NCBI GenBank assembly: GCA_040772885.1
Contig: JAXGXF010000003.1
Coordinates: 124,001 to 188,000, forward strand
Reading direction: 5' to 3'
From: Pullichristensenella sp002068815
GTDB lineage: Bacteria; Bacillota; Clostridia; Christensenellales; Aristaeellaceae
DNA: 64,000 nucleotides
Part shown: piece after piece, positions 41,620 to 50,820 of the stretch
How the letters are laid out: each line of letters begins with the position of its first letter
How positions within the stretch are numbered: position 1 is the stretch's first letter
Position numbers and translations under genes: made by a program
The notes under the pieces: generated by a model
What the model was told of the DNA's origin: nothing
The model's input: the letters and a program-made list of their open reading frames with translations, nothing else
Databases searched by the model: none

Positions 41620-42768
41620 ATGCAAAAAGCCGTGATGTATGGCGGCGGCAACATCGGCCGTGGCTTCATCGGCAAGGTGTTTTCCGACTCGGGCTACGAG
41701 GTGTGCTTTCTGGACATCCTGGAGCCGCTGATCGACGAGATGAACCGGCGGGGCGAGTACACGGTGCGCATCGTCTCGAACGCGGAGACGGTGGACGCGG
41801 CGGTCAGGAACGTGCGCGCCGTCAACGCGTCTACCGAACAGGCGCTCGCGGAGATCGCGGCGTGCGACATCATGGCGACCGCCGTCGGCGTGAACATATT
41901 GCCGAAGATCGCGCCCGTAATCGCGAAGGGCATAGCGAGGCGCATGCGGGAAGGCGGGCGGCCGCTCGACATCCTGCTCTGCGAAAACCAGCTCGAGGCG
42001 GACAGGCTGATGCGCACGTGGATCAACGCATGCCTGACGGACGAGGAACGCCGGTGGGCGGACGAGAACCTGGGGCTCGTCGAGGCGTCGATCGGGCGGA
42101 TGGTGCCGCCGCTGACGCCGGAGGAGAGGGCGAAGGACAGCCTCTTGATCTGCGTCGAGCCGTACGCCGAGCTGCCGGTCGATTTGGCGGCGTTCAAGGG
42201 CGGGATTCCCGCGCTCGCCGGGCTCGTTCCGTATTCTCCGTTCGGGTTCTACATCAAGCGCAAGCTGTTCGTGCACAACATGGGGCACGCGATGGTCGCG
42301 TATTTCGGGCACCTCGCGGGCTTCGAATACATCTGGCAGGGCGTCGCCGACCCGGGCGTGCTCGAAAGGGCGCGCGCGGCGATGGCCGCGAGCGGCGAGG
42401 CGCTGGTCCGCGAATACGGCGAGGCGATGCGCGGAAACGTCGAGGCGAACATCGAGGACCTGCTGTTCCGGTTCGGGAACCTCGCGCTCCGCGACACCGT
42501 CAGCCGCGTCGGGGCCGACCCGGTGCGCAAGCTCCGCCGCAACGACCGGCTCGTCGGCGCGGCGCTCTACTGCCTCGAGCAGGGCGTCGATCCCGCGCCG
42601 ATCGTCGGGGGCATCGCCGCGGCGCTTGGGTTCGACCGCGCGGACGACCCGAGCGCGCGGGAGCTGCAGGGCGCGCTCCGGGAAAAGGGAATCGATCACG
42701 TGCTCGAGCACTACCTCGGGCTTCGGCCCGACGAGCCGCTCTGGAATCTGATCCGGGCGGAGCTGTAG
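41620..42768 (+). CDS. mtlD: Mannitol-1-phosphate 5-dehydrogenase family protein
   Basis: Oxidises mannitol 1-phosphate to fructose 6-phosphate with NAD. The 382-residue product has the N-terminal dinucleotide motif MYGGGNIGRGFIGKVFSDSG, the mannitol dehydrogenase family core KRKLFVHNMGHAMVAYFG (active-site lysine region about 210-225) and IWQGVADPGV. No mannitol PTS genes are nearby, so a related polyol phosphate may be the real substrate. It is followed after 10 bp by a LacI regulator. Confidence 0.9.
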   Translation: MQKAVMYGGGNIGRGFIGKVFSDSGYEVCFLDILEPLIDEMNRRGEYTVRIVSNAETVDAAVRNVRAVNASTEQALAEIAACDIMATAVGVNILPKIAPVIAKGIARRMREGGRPLDILLCENQLEADRLMRTWINACLTDEERRWADENLGLVEASIGRMVPPLTPEERAKDSLLICVEPYAELPVDLAAFKGGIPALAGLVPYSPFGFYIKRKLFVHNMGHAMVAYFGHLAGFEYIWQGVADPGVLERARAAMAASGEALVREYGEAMRGNVEANIEDLLFRFGNLALRDTVSRVGADPVRKLRRNDRLVGAALYCLEQGVDPAPIVGGIAAALGFDRADDPSARELQGALREKGIDHVLEHYLGLRPDEPLWNLIRAEL

Positions 42769-42778
42769 CGGGGAGGGG

Positions 42779-43774
42779 ATGCGCTTGCCCAGCATGGAGG
42801 ATATCGCGCGCGAGGCGGGCGTCAGCGCGTCCACGGTGTCTCGCGCGCTGAGCGGCAATCCCTCGATCAGCGAGCGCACGCGCAAGAAGGTGTTCTCGGC
42901 CGCCGAGCGGCTCGGCTACCGGAAGCGGCCGTACGGCACAGGCGTCCCGGAGCCGCAGGACGTCGCGGGCGTCATCATCCCGGACATGATGTCCGACTAC
43001 TACGCCAGGCTCGCGCACGCGATCAACGAGCGGTTTCGGCAGAAGAACTTCTCGACGATGCTCTCGATCACGAACTTCGACCAGAGCGAGTCGATCCGCG
43101 CGGTCGAGCAGATGGCCGCGTGCCGCGTGCGCTGCCTGCTGATCGTCATGGACGACGCCGAGGACATCTCCGGCCGGCTGATCGCGGCCGTGCGGCAGGC
43201 GATGCTGCCGGTGATGTTCATCACGTCGCGCTACATCTCGACGCTCGACGCGGACTGCCTGTTCGTCGACGAGAGCCGCGGAAACACGATGGCCGTCGAG
43301 CACCTGCTGCACCGCGGCTACCGGAGGATCGGCTTCTTGGGCGAATTGAACACGACGAACCGCCGCAGCGTGTTCCTGGCGACGATGAAGAGCTTCGACA
43401 TGCCCGTGAATCCCGACTTCGTCCGGATGGGCACGGAGCGCGGCGAGCTCGGCGGATACCTGCGCATGCGGGAGATTCTGCAGCTTCCCGACCTCCCCGA
43501 CGCCGTCTACGCGAGCTACGATCAGATGGCGATCGGCGCGATCCACGCGATCCAGGAGTCGGGGCTGCGCGTGCCGGGCGACATCGCCGTGATCGGCTTC
43601 GACGACATATCGATCGCGCGCTACATCTCCGGGGGGCTTACGACGATCGGCACCCCCTACGACGACATGGCGGCGATCTCGGTGCGCATCCTCACGCACC
43701 GCGTGCAGCACCCGTACGGGCAGCCGCAGCAGGTGGCGATCAAGCCCCTGCTGATCGTGCGCGCGACGACCTGA
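42779..43774 (+). CDS. LacI-family transcriptional regulator
   Basis: A 331-residue repressor. Residues 5-25 are the LacI helix-turn-helix (SMEDIAREAGVSASTVSRALS) with hinge helix to about 55, followed by a periplasmic-binding-type effector domain (DVAGVIIPDMMSDYYARLA; VIGFDDISIARYISGGLTTI). Start: ATG 42779 follows GGGAGGGG at short spacing; TTG 42785 has better spacing and gives the same HTH. It lies between mtlD and a sugar ABC transporter and may bind the palindrome at 43814. Confidence 0.92.
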   Translation: MRLPSMEDIAREAGVSASTVSRALSGNPSISERTRKKVFSAAERLGYRKRPYGTGVPEPQDVAGVIIPDMMSDYYARLAHAINERFRQKNFSTMLSITNFDQSESIRAVEQMAACRVRCLLIVMDDAEDISGRLIAAVRQAMLPVMFITSRYISTLDADCLFVDESRGNTMAVEHLLHRGYRRIGFLGELNTTNRRSVFLATMKSFDMPVNPDFVRMGTERGELGGYLRMREILQLPDLPDAVYASYDQMAIGAIHAIQESGLRVPGDIAVIGFDDISIARYISGGLTTIGTPYDDMAAISVRILTHRVQHPYGQPQQVAIKPLLIVRATT

Positions 43775-43809
43775 CCCCTCGCGTTCCCCTTCCGAAAAAA
43801 CCGAAAATG

Positions 43810-43869
43810 TTGCACAATCTTGCACGATGAAACGCCGCGTTTCCGTGCAAGATTGTATTGATCTTGCAC
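43810..43869. promoter_or_regulatory. Operator-like palindrome and TTGCAC repeats upstream of the sugar transporter
   Basis: A 43-bp imperfect palindrome at 43814-43856 (ACAATCTTGCACG / CGTGCAAGATTGT arms with inner GAAACG/CGTTTC) and four TTGCAC half-sites at 43810, 43820, 43845 (inverted) and 43864. The last lies between the promoter boxes. It is a good candidate for the binding site of the adjacent LacI regulator; it could also form an RNA hairpin. Confidence 0.65.
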
Positions 43870-43886
43870 AGGAACTATGCTATAGT
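43858..43886 (+). promoter_or_regulatory. Promoter of the sugar ABC transporter operon
   Basis: TTGATC (43858-43863), 17 bp, TATAGT (43881-43886), before the ATG at 43942. It is overlapped by the TTGCAC operator repeats, consistent with repression. Confidence 0.7.
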
Positions 43887-43941
43887 TTCGGTGTGGTTAA
43901 ATTTCCGCAGCCATGACAACACGATGCAGGGAGGGAACATC

Positions 43942-45033
43942 ATGAAGAAATGTATCGCTCTGGTTCTCCTGGTGATCTTCGCTTTGGCCGGCACGGCCAG
44001 CGCCGCCGGACTGGACTTCGGCGTCGTGCTCCCCACGCGCGAGGAGACCCGCTGGCTCGGCGACGAGGCGGACTTCCTCGCGGCAATCGAGGAGCACGGC
44101 TACAGCGCGCAGATCCTGTTCTCCCAGAAGGACTCCGCGACCGAGAAGGCGAACGTCGAGACGCTGATCAGCAAGGGCGCGAAGGCGATCGTGCTGTGCG
44201 CGTTTGACGCGGCCGCCGCCGCCGCCGCGGTCGAAATCGCGCACGAGGAGGGCATACCGGTCATCGCCTACGACCGCATCATCACCGGGACGGACAAGCT
44301 GGCCTACTACACGACGTTCGACAGCGCCGCCGTCGGCCGCGCGCAGGGCGAGTTCCTCGTAAGCAAGCTCGAAGCCGGGAAAAAGGGCAACAACCTCTAC
44401 CTCTACTCCGGCGCCCTGACCGACAACAACTCGTTCCTCTATTTTGAGAGCGCGTGGCAGGTGCTGCAGCCGCTGATCGCGGATGGGACCTTCATCGTAC
44501 GCAACTGCGACAAGGCGGTCGAGTACAAGGACAAGTACGACCTCTCCCGCGACGAGATGGTCGAGATCATGTCCGTCATCGACACCGAGTGGACGATGTC
44601 CGTCTGCAAGACGCTCGCCGAGGCGCACCTGACCGCCGCCGCCGCGGACGCGAAGGGCGAGGTGTTCGTGCTGGGCCCGGCGGACGACGACTGCGCGCGC
44701 GCGCTGTCCGACTCGTTCCACGCCGACGGCGAGGTCACGAAGGTGTGGATCACCGGCTGCGACGGCATCGAGGCGTCGGTGCAGTACATCATCGACGGCA
44801 AGCAGTCGATGACCGTCTACAAGGACCCGAAGAACCTGGTCGACGCGACGCTCGTCATCATCGACGCGATCCTCGAGGGCAAGGCGCCCGAGACGAACGC
44901 CGTCTACAGCAACGACGTCATCGACGTGCCGTCGATGCAGTGCCCGGTCGTGACGGTTACGACGGACAACATCGCCGAGATATTCTTCGAGGGCGGCGTG
45001 TACGACGGCTCGAAGTTCGTCAACTGGCAATAG
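43942..45033 (+). CDS. Sugar ABC transporter substrate-binding protein (ChvE-like)
   Basis: A 363-residue periplasmic-type sugar-binding protein with signal peptide MKKCIALVLLVIFALAGTASA and a two-lobe type I binding fold (FGVVLPTREETRWLGDEAD; IPVIAYDRIITGTDKLAYYTTFD). It resembles ChvE/XylF, multiple-sugar binding proteins working with GguAB. Notably there is no lipobox: the peptide ends ASAAG, so in a one-membrane cell it would not be lipid-anchored. ATG 43942 with GGGAGGG upstream. Confidence 0.9.
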   Translation: MKKCIALVLLVIFALAGTASAAGLDFGVVLPTREETRWLGDEADFLAAIEEHGYSAQILFSQKDSATEKANVETLISKGAKAIVLCAFDAAAAAAAVEIAHEEGIPVIAYDRIITGTDKLAYYTTFDSAAVGRAQGEFLVSKLEAGKKGNNLYLYSGALTDNNSFLYFESAWQVLQPLIADGTFIVRNCDKAVEYKDKYDLSRDEMVEIMSVIDTEWTMSVCKTLAEAHLTAAAADAKGEVFVLGPADDDCARALSDSFHADGEVTKVWITGCDGIEASVQYIIDGKQSMTVYKDPKNLVDATLVIIDAILEGKAPETNAVYSNDVIDVPSMQCPVVTVTTDNIAEIFFEGGVYDGSKFVNWQ

Positions 45034-45058
45034 CCCAACCGACAAACCTTAGTTCGGA

Positions 45059-45080
45059 GGGGAACCCTTCGGGGTTCCCC
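45059..45080 (+). promoter_or_regulatory. Hairpin with UUCG loop between binding-protein and ATPase genes
   Basis: A perfect 9-bp stem GGGGAACCC / GGGTTCCCC around a TTCG tetraloop with little T-run after it. Such hairpins commonly let the binding protein be made in excess over the ATPase, by partial termination or 3' protection. Confidence 0.7.
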
Positions 45081-45099
45081 TTCCATTCGAGGTGATTTG

Positions 45100-46647
45100 A
45101 TGGCGGACATCATCCTTGAAATGCGCGGGATTTCGAAGTCGTTCCCGGGCGTGAAGGCGCTCGACCGCGTGAACTTCCGGGTTAAGCGCGGCGAGATTCA
45201 CTGTCTGGTCGGCGAAAACGGCGCGGGCAAGACGACCTTGATGAAGGTGTTGTCGGGCGTGCACCCGTACGGGACGTACGAGGGCGACATCGTGCTCAAC
45301 GGCGAGGTGCAGAGGTTCCACGGCATACGCGACTCGGAGGGCGCGAGCATCGCGATCATCAGCCAGGAGCTGGCGCTGATCCCCGATCTGACGATCTACG
45401 AAAACATCTTCTTCGGGCACGAATTGATGAAGGGCCGGCTCGTCGACTGGCACCGGACGATACTCGAATCCGAGAAGATATTGAAGAAGGTTCGGCTGGA
45501 TGTCAACCCGACGACGAAGGTCGGGGCATTGCGCGTCGGCGCGCAGCAATTGGTCGAGATCGCGAAGACGCTCTCGAAAAACGCGAAGATCATCATACTC
45601 GACGAGCCGACGTCCTCGCTCAACGAGGAGGACAGCGACAACCTGCTTCGCCTTCTGCGCGAGCTGCGGGACGACGGCGCGACGATCATCATGATCTCGC
45701 ACAGGCTGCGCGAGGTCGTGAAGATCGCCGACACCGTGACCGTGCTCCGCGACGGAACGACCGTGTGCTCGCTCGACGCGTCCGAGAAGAAGATCACCGA
45801 GCGCGAGATCATCCGGCACATGGTCGGCCGCGAGATCGAGAACATCTACCCGAAGCGCGAGCGGCGGCCGTCGGACGCGGTGCTGTTCGAGGTCAGGAAT
45901 TTCTCCGCGCGCAACCCGTCGACCGGGCGGAGCGTGCTCAAAAACGTCAGCTTGAACGTGCGCCGCGGCGAGATCGTCGGCCTCGCGGGGCTGATGGGCG
46001 CGGGGCGGACGGAACTGGCGCTCGCGCTGTTCGGAAACACGCCGGGGTACAGGATCGCCTCCGGCGAGGTGTTCCTCGAGGGCGCGCCGGTCCGGTTTTC
46101 GAAGCCCTCGGAGGCGATCGCGGCCGGCGTCGCGTACGCGTCGGAGGACCGCAAGAAAAACGGGCTGATCCTGATCCAGGACATCTGCTTCAACATAACG
46201 CTCGCGAACCTCCGGTCGCTTCTCAAGGGAATCGTGATCGACCGCAACGAGGAGGTCGTGCAGGCGAACCGCTACAAGGAGGACCTGCGCATCAAGGCGC
46301 CGTCGATCCAGCAGACGGTATTGAACCTCTCCGGCGGCAACCAGCAGAAGACGTCGCTCGCGAAATGGCTGTTCGCGCGGCCGAAGCTGCTCATTCTCGA
46401 CGAGCCGACGCGCGGCATCGACGTCGGCGCGAAGTACGAGATCTACACGATCATGAACGAGCTCGTGAAGAGCGGCATGTCGATCATCATGATCTCCTCG
46501 GAGCTGATGGAAATTCTCGGCATGTCGGACCGCATCTACGTGATGAGCGAGGGGGCGATCACGGGCGAGCTCGACGCCCGCGACGCGACCGAGGAGGGCA
46601 TCATGGAATTTGCGACGAACACGAAGGAGGCGGTGGCAAATGGATGA
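45100..46647 (+). CDS. Sugar ABC transporter ATP-binding protein (GguA-like)
   Basis: A 515-residue ATPase with two ABC domains, the carbohydrate-uptake type 2 layout. First domain: Walker A GENGAGKTTL, Walker B IIILDEPTSSL; second: signature NLSGGNQQKTSLAKWL and LLILDEPTRGID. Works with a ChvE-like binding protein and GguB permease. ATG 45100 has GAGGTGA upstream. It overlaps the permease gene by 8 bp. Confidence 0.95.
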   Translation: MADIILEMRGISKSFPGVKALDRVNFRVKRGEIHCLVGENGAGKTTLMKVLSGVHPYGTYEGDIVLNGEVQRFHGIRDSEGASIAIISQELALIPDLTIYENIFFGHELMKGRLVDWHRTILESEKILKKVRLDVNPTTKVGALRVGAQQLVEIAKTLSKNAKIIILDEPTSSLNEEDSDNLLRLLRELRDDGATIIMISHRLREVVKIADTVTVLRDGTTVCSLDASEKKITEREIIRHMVGREIENIYPKRERRPSDAVLFEVRNFSARNPSTGRSVLKNVSLNVRRGEIVGLAGLMGAGRTELALALFGNTPGYRIASGEVFLEGAPVRFSKPSEAIAAGVAYASEDRKKNGLILIQDICFNITLANLRSLLKGIVIDRNEEVVQANRYKEDLRIKAPSIQQTVLNLSGGNQQKTSLAKWLFARPKLLILDEPTRGIDVGAKYEIYTIMNELVKSGMSIIMISSELMEILGMSDRIYVMSEGAITGELDARDATEEGIMEFATNTKEAVANG

Positions 46648-47833
46648 CAACCGCGCGCGCGGCCTCCCGGGCGAGGTGTGGGCGCTGCTCAAGGGCAATA
46701 TCCGCAACTACGCGATGTACCTCGCGCTGATGGCGCTGTTCATACTGTTCACGATACTCACCGACGGCGCGTTCATCACCGCGCGCAACCTGACGAATCT
46801 GATCAACCAGACCGGCTACGTCGCGGTCATGGCCTGCGGCATGACGCTGGTGCTCATCATACAGCAGATCGACCTGTCGATCGGCTACGTCGCGGGGTTT
46901 TTGGGCGCGTGCGCGGCGACGCTGCTCTCCCGGGGCGTCGCGGTGCCGCTCGTGCTGCCGCTGATATTGCTCGCCGGCATTGCGATCGGCTCGCTCGAGG
47001 GGCTGATCATCGGCAAAGTCGGCGTGCCGGCGTTCGTGACGACGCTCGCCTGCCAGTTCATCTTCCGCGGCATGCTGTCGCTCGTCACCGAGTCGACCGG
47101 CACGATACTCGTCAAGAGCGACGCGTTCAACCAGATTTCCAACGGCTTTCTGCCGCCGGTGTTTCGCATGGGGCCGATGCACGGGCTTTCGCTCGTCGTG
47201 GGCGCGCTGTCGATCGCGCTGATCGTCTGGTCGCGGCTGCGCGCGCGGCGCGATCTCAAGAAATACCGCTTCCGGACGACCTCCGCGCCGGTGTTCTGGG
47301 CGACGCTGTTGCTGTTCGCGGCGGTCATCGGCGTGTTGAGCTACGTGCTCGCGAACTACCGAGGCGTCTCGTGGACGATCGTCGTCGTGGTCCTGGTCGC
47401 GTTCGTGTACGACTTCATGATGCGAAGGACCCGGCTCGGGCGGCACATCTACGGCATGGGCGGCAACCGCGAGGCGGCGCTGCTCTCGGGCGTCGACACG
47501 CAGAAGATACTCTTGTTCGTGTTCGCGTCGATGGGCATGCTCGCCGGGCTCGGCGGCGTGCTGTTCACGTCCCGGCTACAGTCCGCGACGCCGACCTCCG
47601 GCAGCGGCTTCGAGCTCGACGCGATCGCCTCGTGCTACATCGGCGGCGTGTCGACCTCCGGCGGCATCGGCAAGGTCACGAACTCGATCATCGGCTCGTT
47701 CGTCATCATGTCGCTGACGAACGGGCTCAACCTGATGGGCGTGGGCATCACCTACCAGTACGTCATCAAGGGGATCATCTTCATACTCGCGGTCGCGTTC
47801 GACGTGCGCTCCCGCGCGAAAAAGGCGATATAA
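46640..47833 (+). CDS. Sugar ABC transporter permease (GguB-like)
   Basis: A 397-residue permease with about ten helices. Family motifs include IDLSIGYVAGFLGA near the third helix and RRTRLGRHIYGMGGNREAALLSGVDT, the EAA-like cytoplasmic loop. It forms the membrane channel for the ChvE/GguA system. The start at 46640 (MDDNRARGLPG) lies within the end of the ATPase gene. Confidence 0.95.
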   Translation: MDDNRARGLPGEVWALLKGNIRNYAMYLALMALFILFTILTDGAFITARNLTNLINQTGYVAVMACGMTLVLIIQQIDLSIGYVAGFLGACAATLLSRGVAVPLVLPLILLAGIAIGSLEGLIIGKVGVPAFVTTLACQFIFRGMLSLVTESTGTILVKSDAFNQISNGFLPPVFRMGPMHGLSLVVGALSIALIVWSRLRARRDLKKYRFRTTSAPVFWATLLLFAAVIGVLSYVLANYRGVSWTIVVVVLVAFVYDFMMRRTRLGRHIYGMGGNREAALLSGVDTQKILLFVFASMGMLAGLGGVLFTSRLQSATPTSGSGFELDAIASCYIGGVSTSGGIGKVTNSIIGSFVIMSLTNGLNLMGVGITYQYVIKGIIFILAVAFDVRSRAKKAI

Positions 47834-47849
47834 GGAGGAGAAGAAACCT

Positions 47850-49199
47850 ATGCAAGTCGGATTCGTATGCTTCGGGGAGGTCAACACGCCGTTTGAGCGG
47901 CTTCAAATCAAGCACGACCACGCGGTCGAAGTGCTGGGCGCGCTCGGGGGAGAGCTCTTTGACGCGGGCATCGTCATCGACGACCCCGGGTACGAGACCG
48001 CCGACCGCGCGGCTCGGTATCTCAAGGGGAAGGAATTCTCGTCCTTGATCGTCTGCGTCGCGGGCTGGGTTCCGACGCACGCGGTCATCCGCGTGATCGA
48101 CGAATTCCGCCATCTGCCGATGGTCCTGTGGGGGCTGTGCGGCTGGATGGACGGCGGCCGCATCGTGACGACCGCCGGCCAGGCCGGCACGTCCGCGCTG
48201 CGCCCGGCGATGGAGGCGATGGACTACGCGTTCAAGTACGTCTACTCGGTCATGGGCGAGCCGGAGCCGGCCGGGGAGATCGCGAGCTACGTCAAGGCGG
48301 CGCACGCGGCGAAATCGCTCCGGCACGCGCGGATCGGCACGATGGGCTACCGCGACATGCTGCTCTACGGCACGCAGTTCGAGGGAAACTCGATGCGCGG
48401 GCAGATCGGCATCGAGGTCGAGCCGTTCGAGATGCTCGAGATGGTGCAGCTCGCAGACCAGCTCGACCCCGCGGAGGTGCAAAAGGGCGTCCGGTTCGTG
48501 CGCGAAAATTGGAAGCTCGAGAAGGAATGCGAGGACGAGGTCATCGAAAAGGGCGTTAAGTACGCGCTCGCGGTCGGGAAGAAGATTCGGGAGCGCGGGT
48601 GGGGCGCGGTGTCGCTGATCGACGTCGACGGCATGAAGAAGCTGCTCGGCTTCCCGCCGGCTCTGGTGTTCATGCTCATCGAGGCGTGGTACGGGGTCGA
48701 GACGACGCCGGAGAACGACATACTCGGAAACGCGACGCAGCTGATGGTCCGGGCGCTGACCGGGCAGCGGGCGCCGTACATGGAGTACTACGAGTTCTTC
48801 CGCGAGAGCGTGCTCGCGGGCGTGCCGGACTACATCCCGACCGCGGTCACCGACGGCGATGTGAAGCTCTTGCCGACGGCGTTCGGGCTGTTGAGCGCGT
48901 CGCTCCTCAACGTCAGCGAGGCGAAGGCCGGCTACGTGACCTGCGCGCGGCTCGTCTACAAGAAGGGGAAGTATTTCATGCACCTCTACACCGGCGAGGC
49001 GAAGAAGCCGCCCAGGTGGGAGGAGTTCGGCTGGGCGCCGCCCGCTCCGCAGCTCGTGAGCCTCGAGATCTTCCCGGATTCGTGCACGGTTCCGGAGTTC
49101 GCGCAGAAGGTCTCGAGCCAGCACGTGATCCTGTGCTACGGCGACCACGCGCGGGAGATTCGCGAGCTGTGCGGGCTGCTCGGCATCGAGGTCATCTAG
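47850..49199 (+). CDS. L-fucose/L-arabinose isomerase-family protein
   Basis: A 449-residue protein of the FucI/AraA superfamily. Conserved patterns include the N-terminal alpha/beta domain (MQVGFVCFGEVNTPFERL) and a C-terminal half with DIDVDG-like segment (SLIDVDGMKKLLGFPP) and EMEYYEFFRES. Likely isomerises the sugar imported by the preceding transporter (arabinose, fucose, xylose-like). GGAGGAG upstream; the stop overlaps the stop of the convergent ABC-F gene. Confidence 0.82.
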   Translation: MQVGFVCFGEVNTPFERLQIKHDHAVEVLGALGGELFDAGIVIDDPGYETADRAARYLKGKEFSSLIVCVAGWVPTHAVIRVIDEFRHLPMVLWGLCGWMDGGRIVTTAGQAGTSALRPAMEAMDYAFKYVYSVMGEPEPAGEIASYVKAAHAAKSLRHARIGTMGYRDMLLYGTQFEGNSMRGQIGIEVEPFEMLEMVQLADQLDPAEVQKGVRFVRENWKLEKECEDEVIEKGVKYALAVGKKIRERGWGAVSLIDVDGMKKLLGFPPALVFMLIEAWYGVETTPENDILGNATQLMVRALTGQRAPYMEYYEFFRESVLAGVPDYIPTAVTDGDVKLLPTAFGLLSASLLNVSEAKAGYVTCARLVYKKGKYFMHLYTGEAKKPPRWEEFGWAPPAPQLVSLEIFPDSCTVPEFAQKVSSQHVILCYGDHAREIRELCGLLGIEVI

Positions 49200-50671
49200 A
49201 GCTCGACCGTCCGCGTGGCGACCTTTTCGACGAACCGGCGGTCGTGCTCGACGAACAGAAGAGAGGGCCGGTATTCGAGGATCAATTCCTCGAGCTGCAT
49301 CCGCGAGAACACGTCTACGTAGTTGAGCGGCTCGTCCCAGACGTAGAGGTGCGCGCGCTCCGACAGGCTCGCGGCGAGCAGCGCCTTCTTCTTCTGGCCG
49401 TCGCTGAACGCACCGAGGTCGGCTTCGAACTGCGCGCGGGGGAAGCCGAGCTTGCGGAGGATCGTCAGAAACAGCGTCACCGGGATGCCGCGCGCCTCGG
49501 CGAACGCGGTCAGAGCGCCGGACAGGAACGACGCGTCCTGCGGCACGTACGAGATTTTGAGGCCGCTGCCGACCCGGACGAGGCCCGCGCGCTCGATGTC
49601 CGCGCCGGTCAGGAGCTTCAAAATCGTCGTCTTGCCGGAGCCGTTGCCGCCGACGAGCGCGACGCGCTCGCCCGCGCCGAGCGTCAGGCTGAAATCCCGG
49701 ACGGCCGGACGACCTCCGTAGAACGCGCTGACGCCTTCGAAGGACGCGAGCCGCTCCGCGTGGTACGGCTCCGGGCTCAACTTCAGCGGCTCCGCCTCCT
49801 CGACGCTGCGCAGCAATTTCGACTTCTCGGCGGCGGCCTCCTGCCTGCGATCCTCGATGCCCTTCGCGCGCTTCATCAGCTTCTTCGCCTTGCGGCCCTC
49901 GAAGCCGCGCTCGGGCCGGCCGTCGCTGTCGGCGGTCCTGTGCTTGCCCTTCTCGGCCTTGCCGGACCACGCCTCCGCGCGCCGGGCGGCCTCGCCGAGC
50001 CTGCGGATTTCGCCCCGCAGCCTGTCGTTCTCTGCGCGCTCGAACGCCTCGCGCCGCTCGCGCTCCGCATTCCAGCTCGAGAAGTTGCCGCGCAGAAGCT
50101 CCGCGCCGTCCAGGTTCAGCGCGAGCACGTGGTCGATCGCGCGGTCTAAAAAGTCGCGGTCGTGCGAGACGAGCAGAAACCCGCCCTTTTTCGAGAGGTA
50201 GCCGGCGACCGCGCGCCGGCCGTCGAGGTCCAGATGGTTCGTCGGCTCGTCGATCAGCGGGAACGCGCCGTCCTGCAAAAACAGCGCCGCGAGCAGCGCC
50301 TTCGTGCGCTCGCCGTTGCTGAGCGTCGAAAACGGCCGCTCCAGCGCCCCGTCGCCGACGGACAGCAGCGACATCTCGCGCTCGATCCGCCAGTCCTCCG
50401 CGCCGCCGAGCGATTTGAGCACGCCTCGTGTCGTTTGGTCAGGGTCGGGCACCGAAAACGGGAAGTACAGGAACCGCGCGGACGCCGCAATCGCGCCGCC
50501 GGCGTCCAACTGCCCCGCGAGCAGCTTCAACAGCGTCGTCTTGCCGCGGCCGTTCCGGCCGATCAGCCCGAGCCGCCACGTGTCGTCGAGCGAGAGCGTC
50601 AGGCCGTCGAACACCGGCTCCGTCCGACCCTCGTAGCGGAAGCGCAGGTTTTGAATGGAGATCACGGACAA
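49196..50671 (-). CDS. ABC-F ribosome-protection ATPase (Lsa/Vga/Vml-like)
   Basis: A 491-residue soluble protein with two ABC domains and no membrane part. Walker A GRNGRGKTT and GGNGSGKTT; signatures LSNGERTKALLA and FSDGQKKKALLA; Walker B LIDEPTNHLD and VWDEPLNYVD. The linker (about 200-290: GKAEKGKHRTADSDGR... KKLMKRAKGIEDRRQE) is like that of antibiotic-resistance ABC-F proteins that displace lincosamides, pleuromutilins and streptogramins A from the ribosome. Start: TTG 50671 with GGGGGG upstream. The leader carries an attenuator. Confidence 0.85.
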   Translation of the reverse strand: MSVISIQNLRFRYEGRTEPVFDGLTLSLDDTWRLGLIGRNGRGKTTLLKLLAGQLDAGGAIAASARFLYFPFSVPDPDQTTRGVLKSLGGAEDWRIEREMSLLSVGDGALERPFSTLSNGERTKALLAALFLQDGAFPLIDEPTNHLDLDGRRAVAGYLSKKGGFLLVSHDRDFLDRAIDHVLALNLDGAELLRGNFSSWNAERERREAFERAENDRLRGEIRRLGEAARRAEAWSGKAEKGKHRTADSDGRPERGFEGRKAKKLMKRAKGIEDRRQEAAAEKSKLLRSVEEAEPLKLSPEPYHAERLASFEGVSAFYGGRPAVRDFSLTLGAGERVALVGGNGSGKTTILKLLTGADIERAGLVRVGSGLKISYVPQDASFLSGALTAFAEARGIPVTLFLTILRKLGFPRAQFEADLGAFSDGQKKKALLAASLSERAHLYVWDEPLNYVDVFSRMQLEELILEYRPSLLFVEHDRRFVEKVATRTVEL

Positions 50672-50690
50672 GGCAATACCCCCCTTATGC

Positions 50691-50721
50691 AAGTAAAAGC
50701 GCCGCGCAAAGGCGACGCTTT
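50691..50721 (-). terminator. Attenuator-like terminator in the ABC-F leader
   Basis: On the minus strand a 10-bp stem AAAGCGTCGC / GCGGCGCTTT (one T-G pair), 6-nt loop, then TTTTACTT. It sits just before the ribosome site of the ABC-F gene. A competing stem CCGCGC / GCGCGG lies upstream at 50735-50751. Confidence 0.6.
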
Positions 50722-50820
50722 CCAAATACATCCTCCGCGCACAGCGCGCGGCGAGACAGAAAGTGCGCCCCTCCCGCAGAACATGAGCATGGCGACGCCG
50801 ACACCCATTTCCGTGCGAGA

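Noticed and set aside
41620..42768. Possible full mannitol PTS operon around mtlD
   Set aside because: No EII or PTS genes were found on either side; only a LacI gene and an ABC transporter follow.
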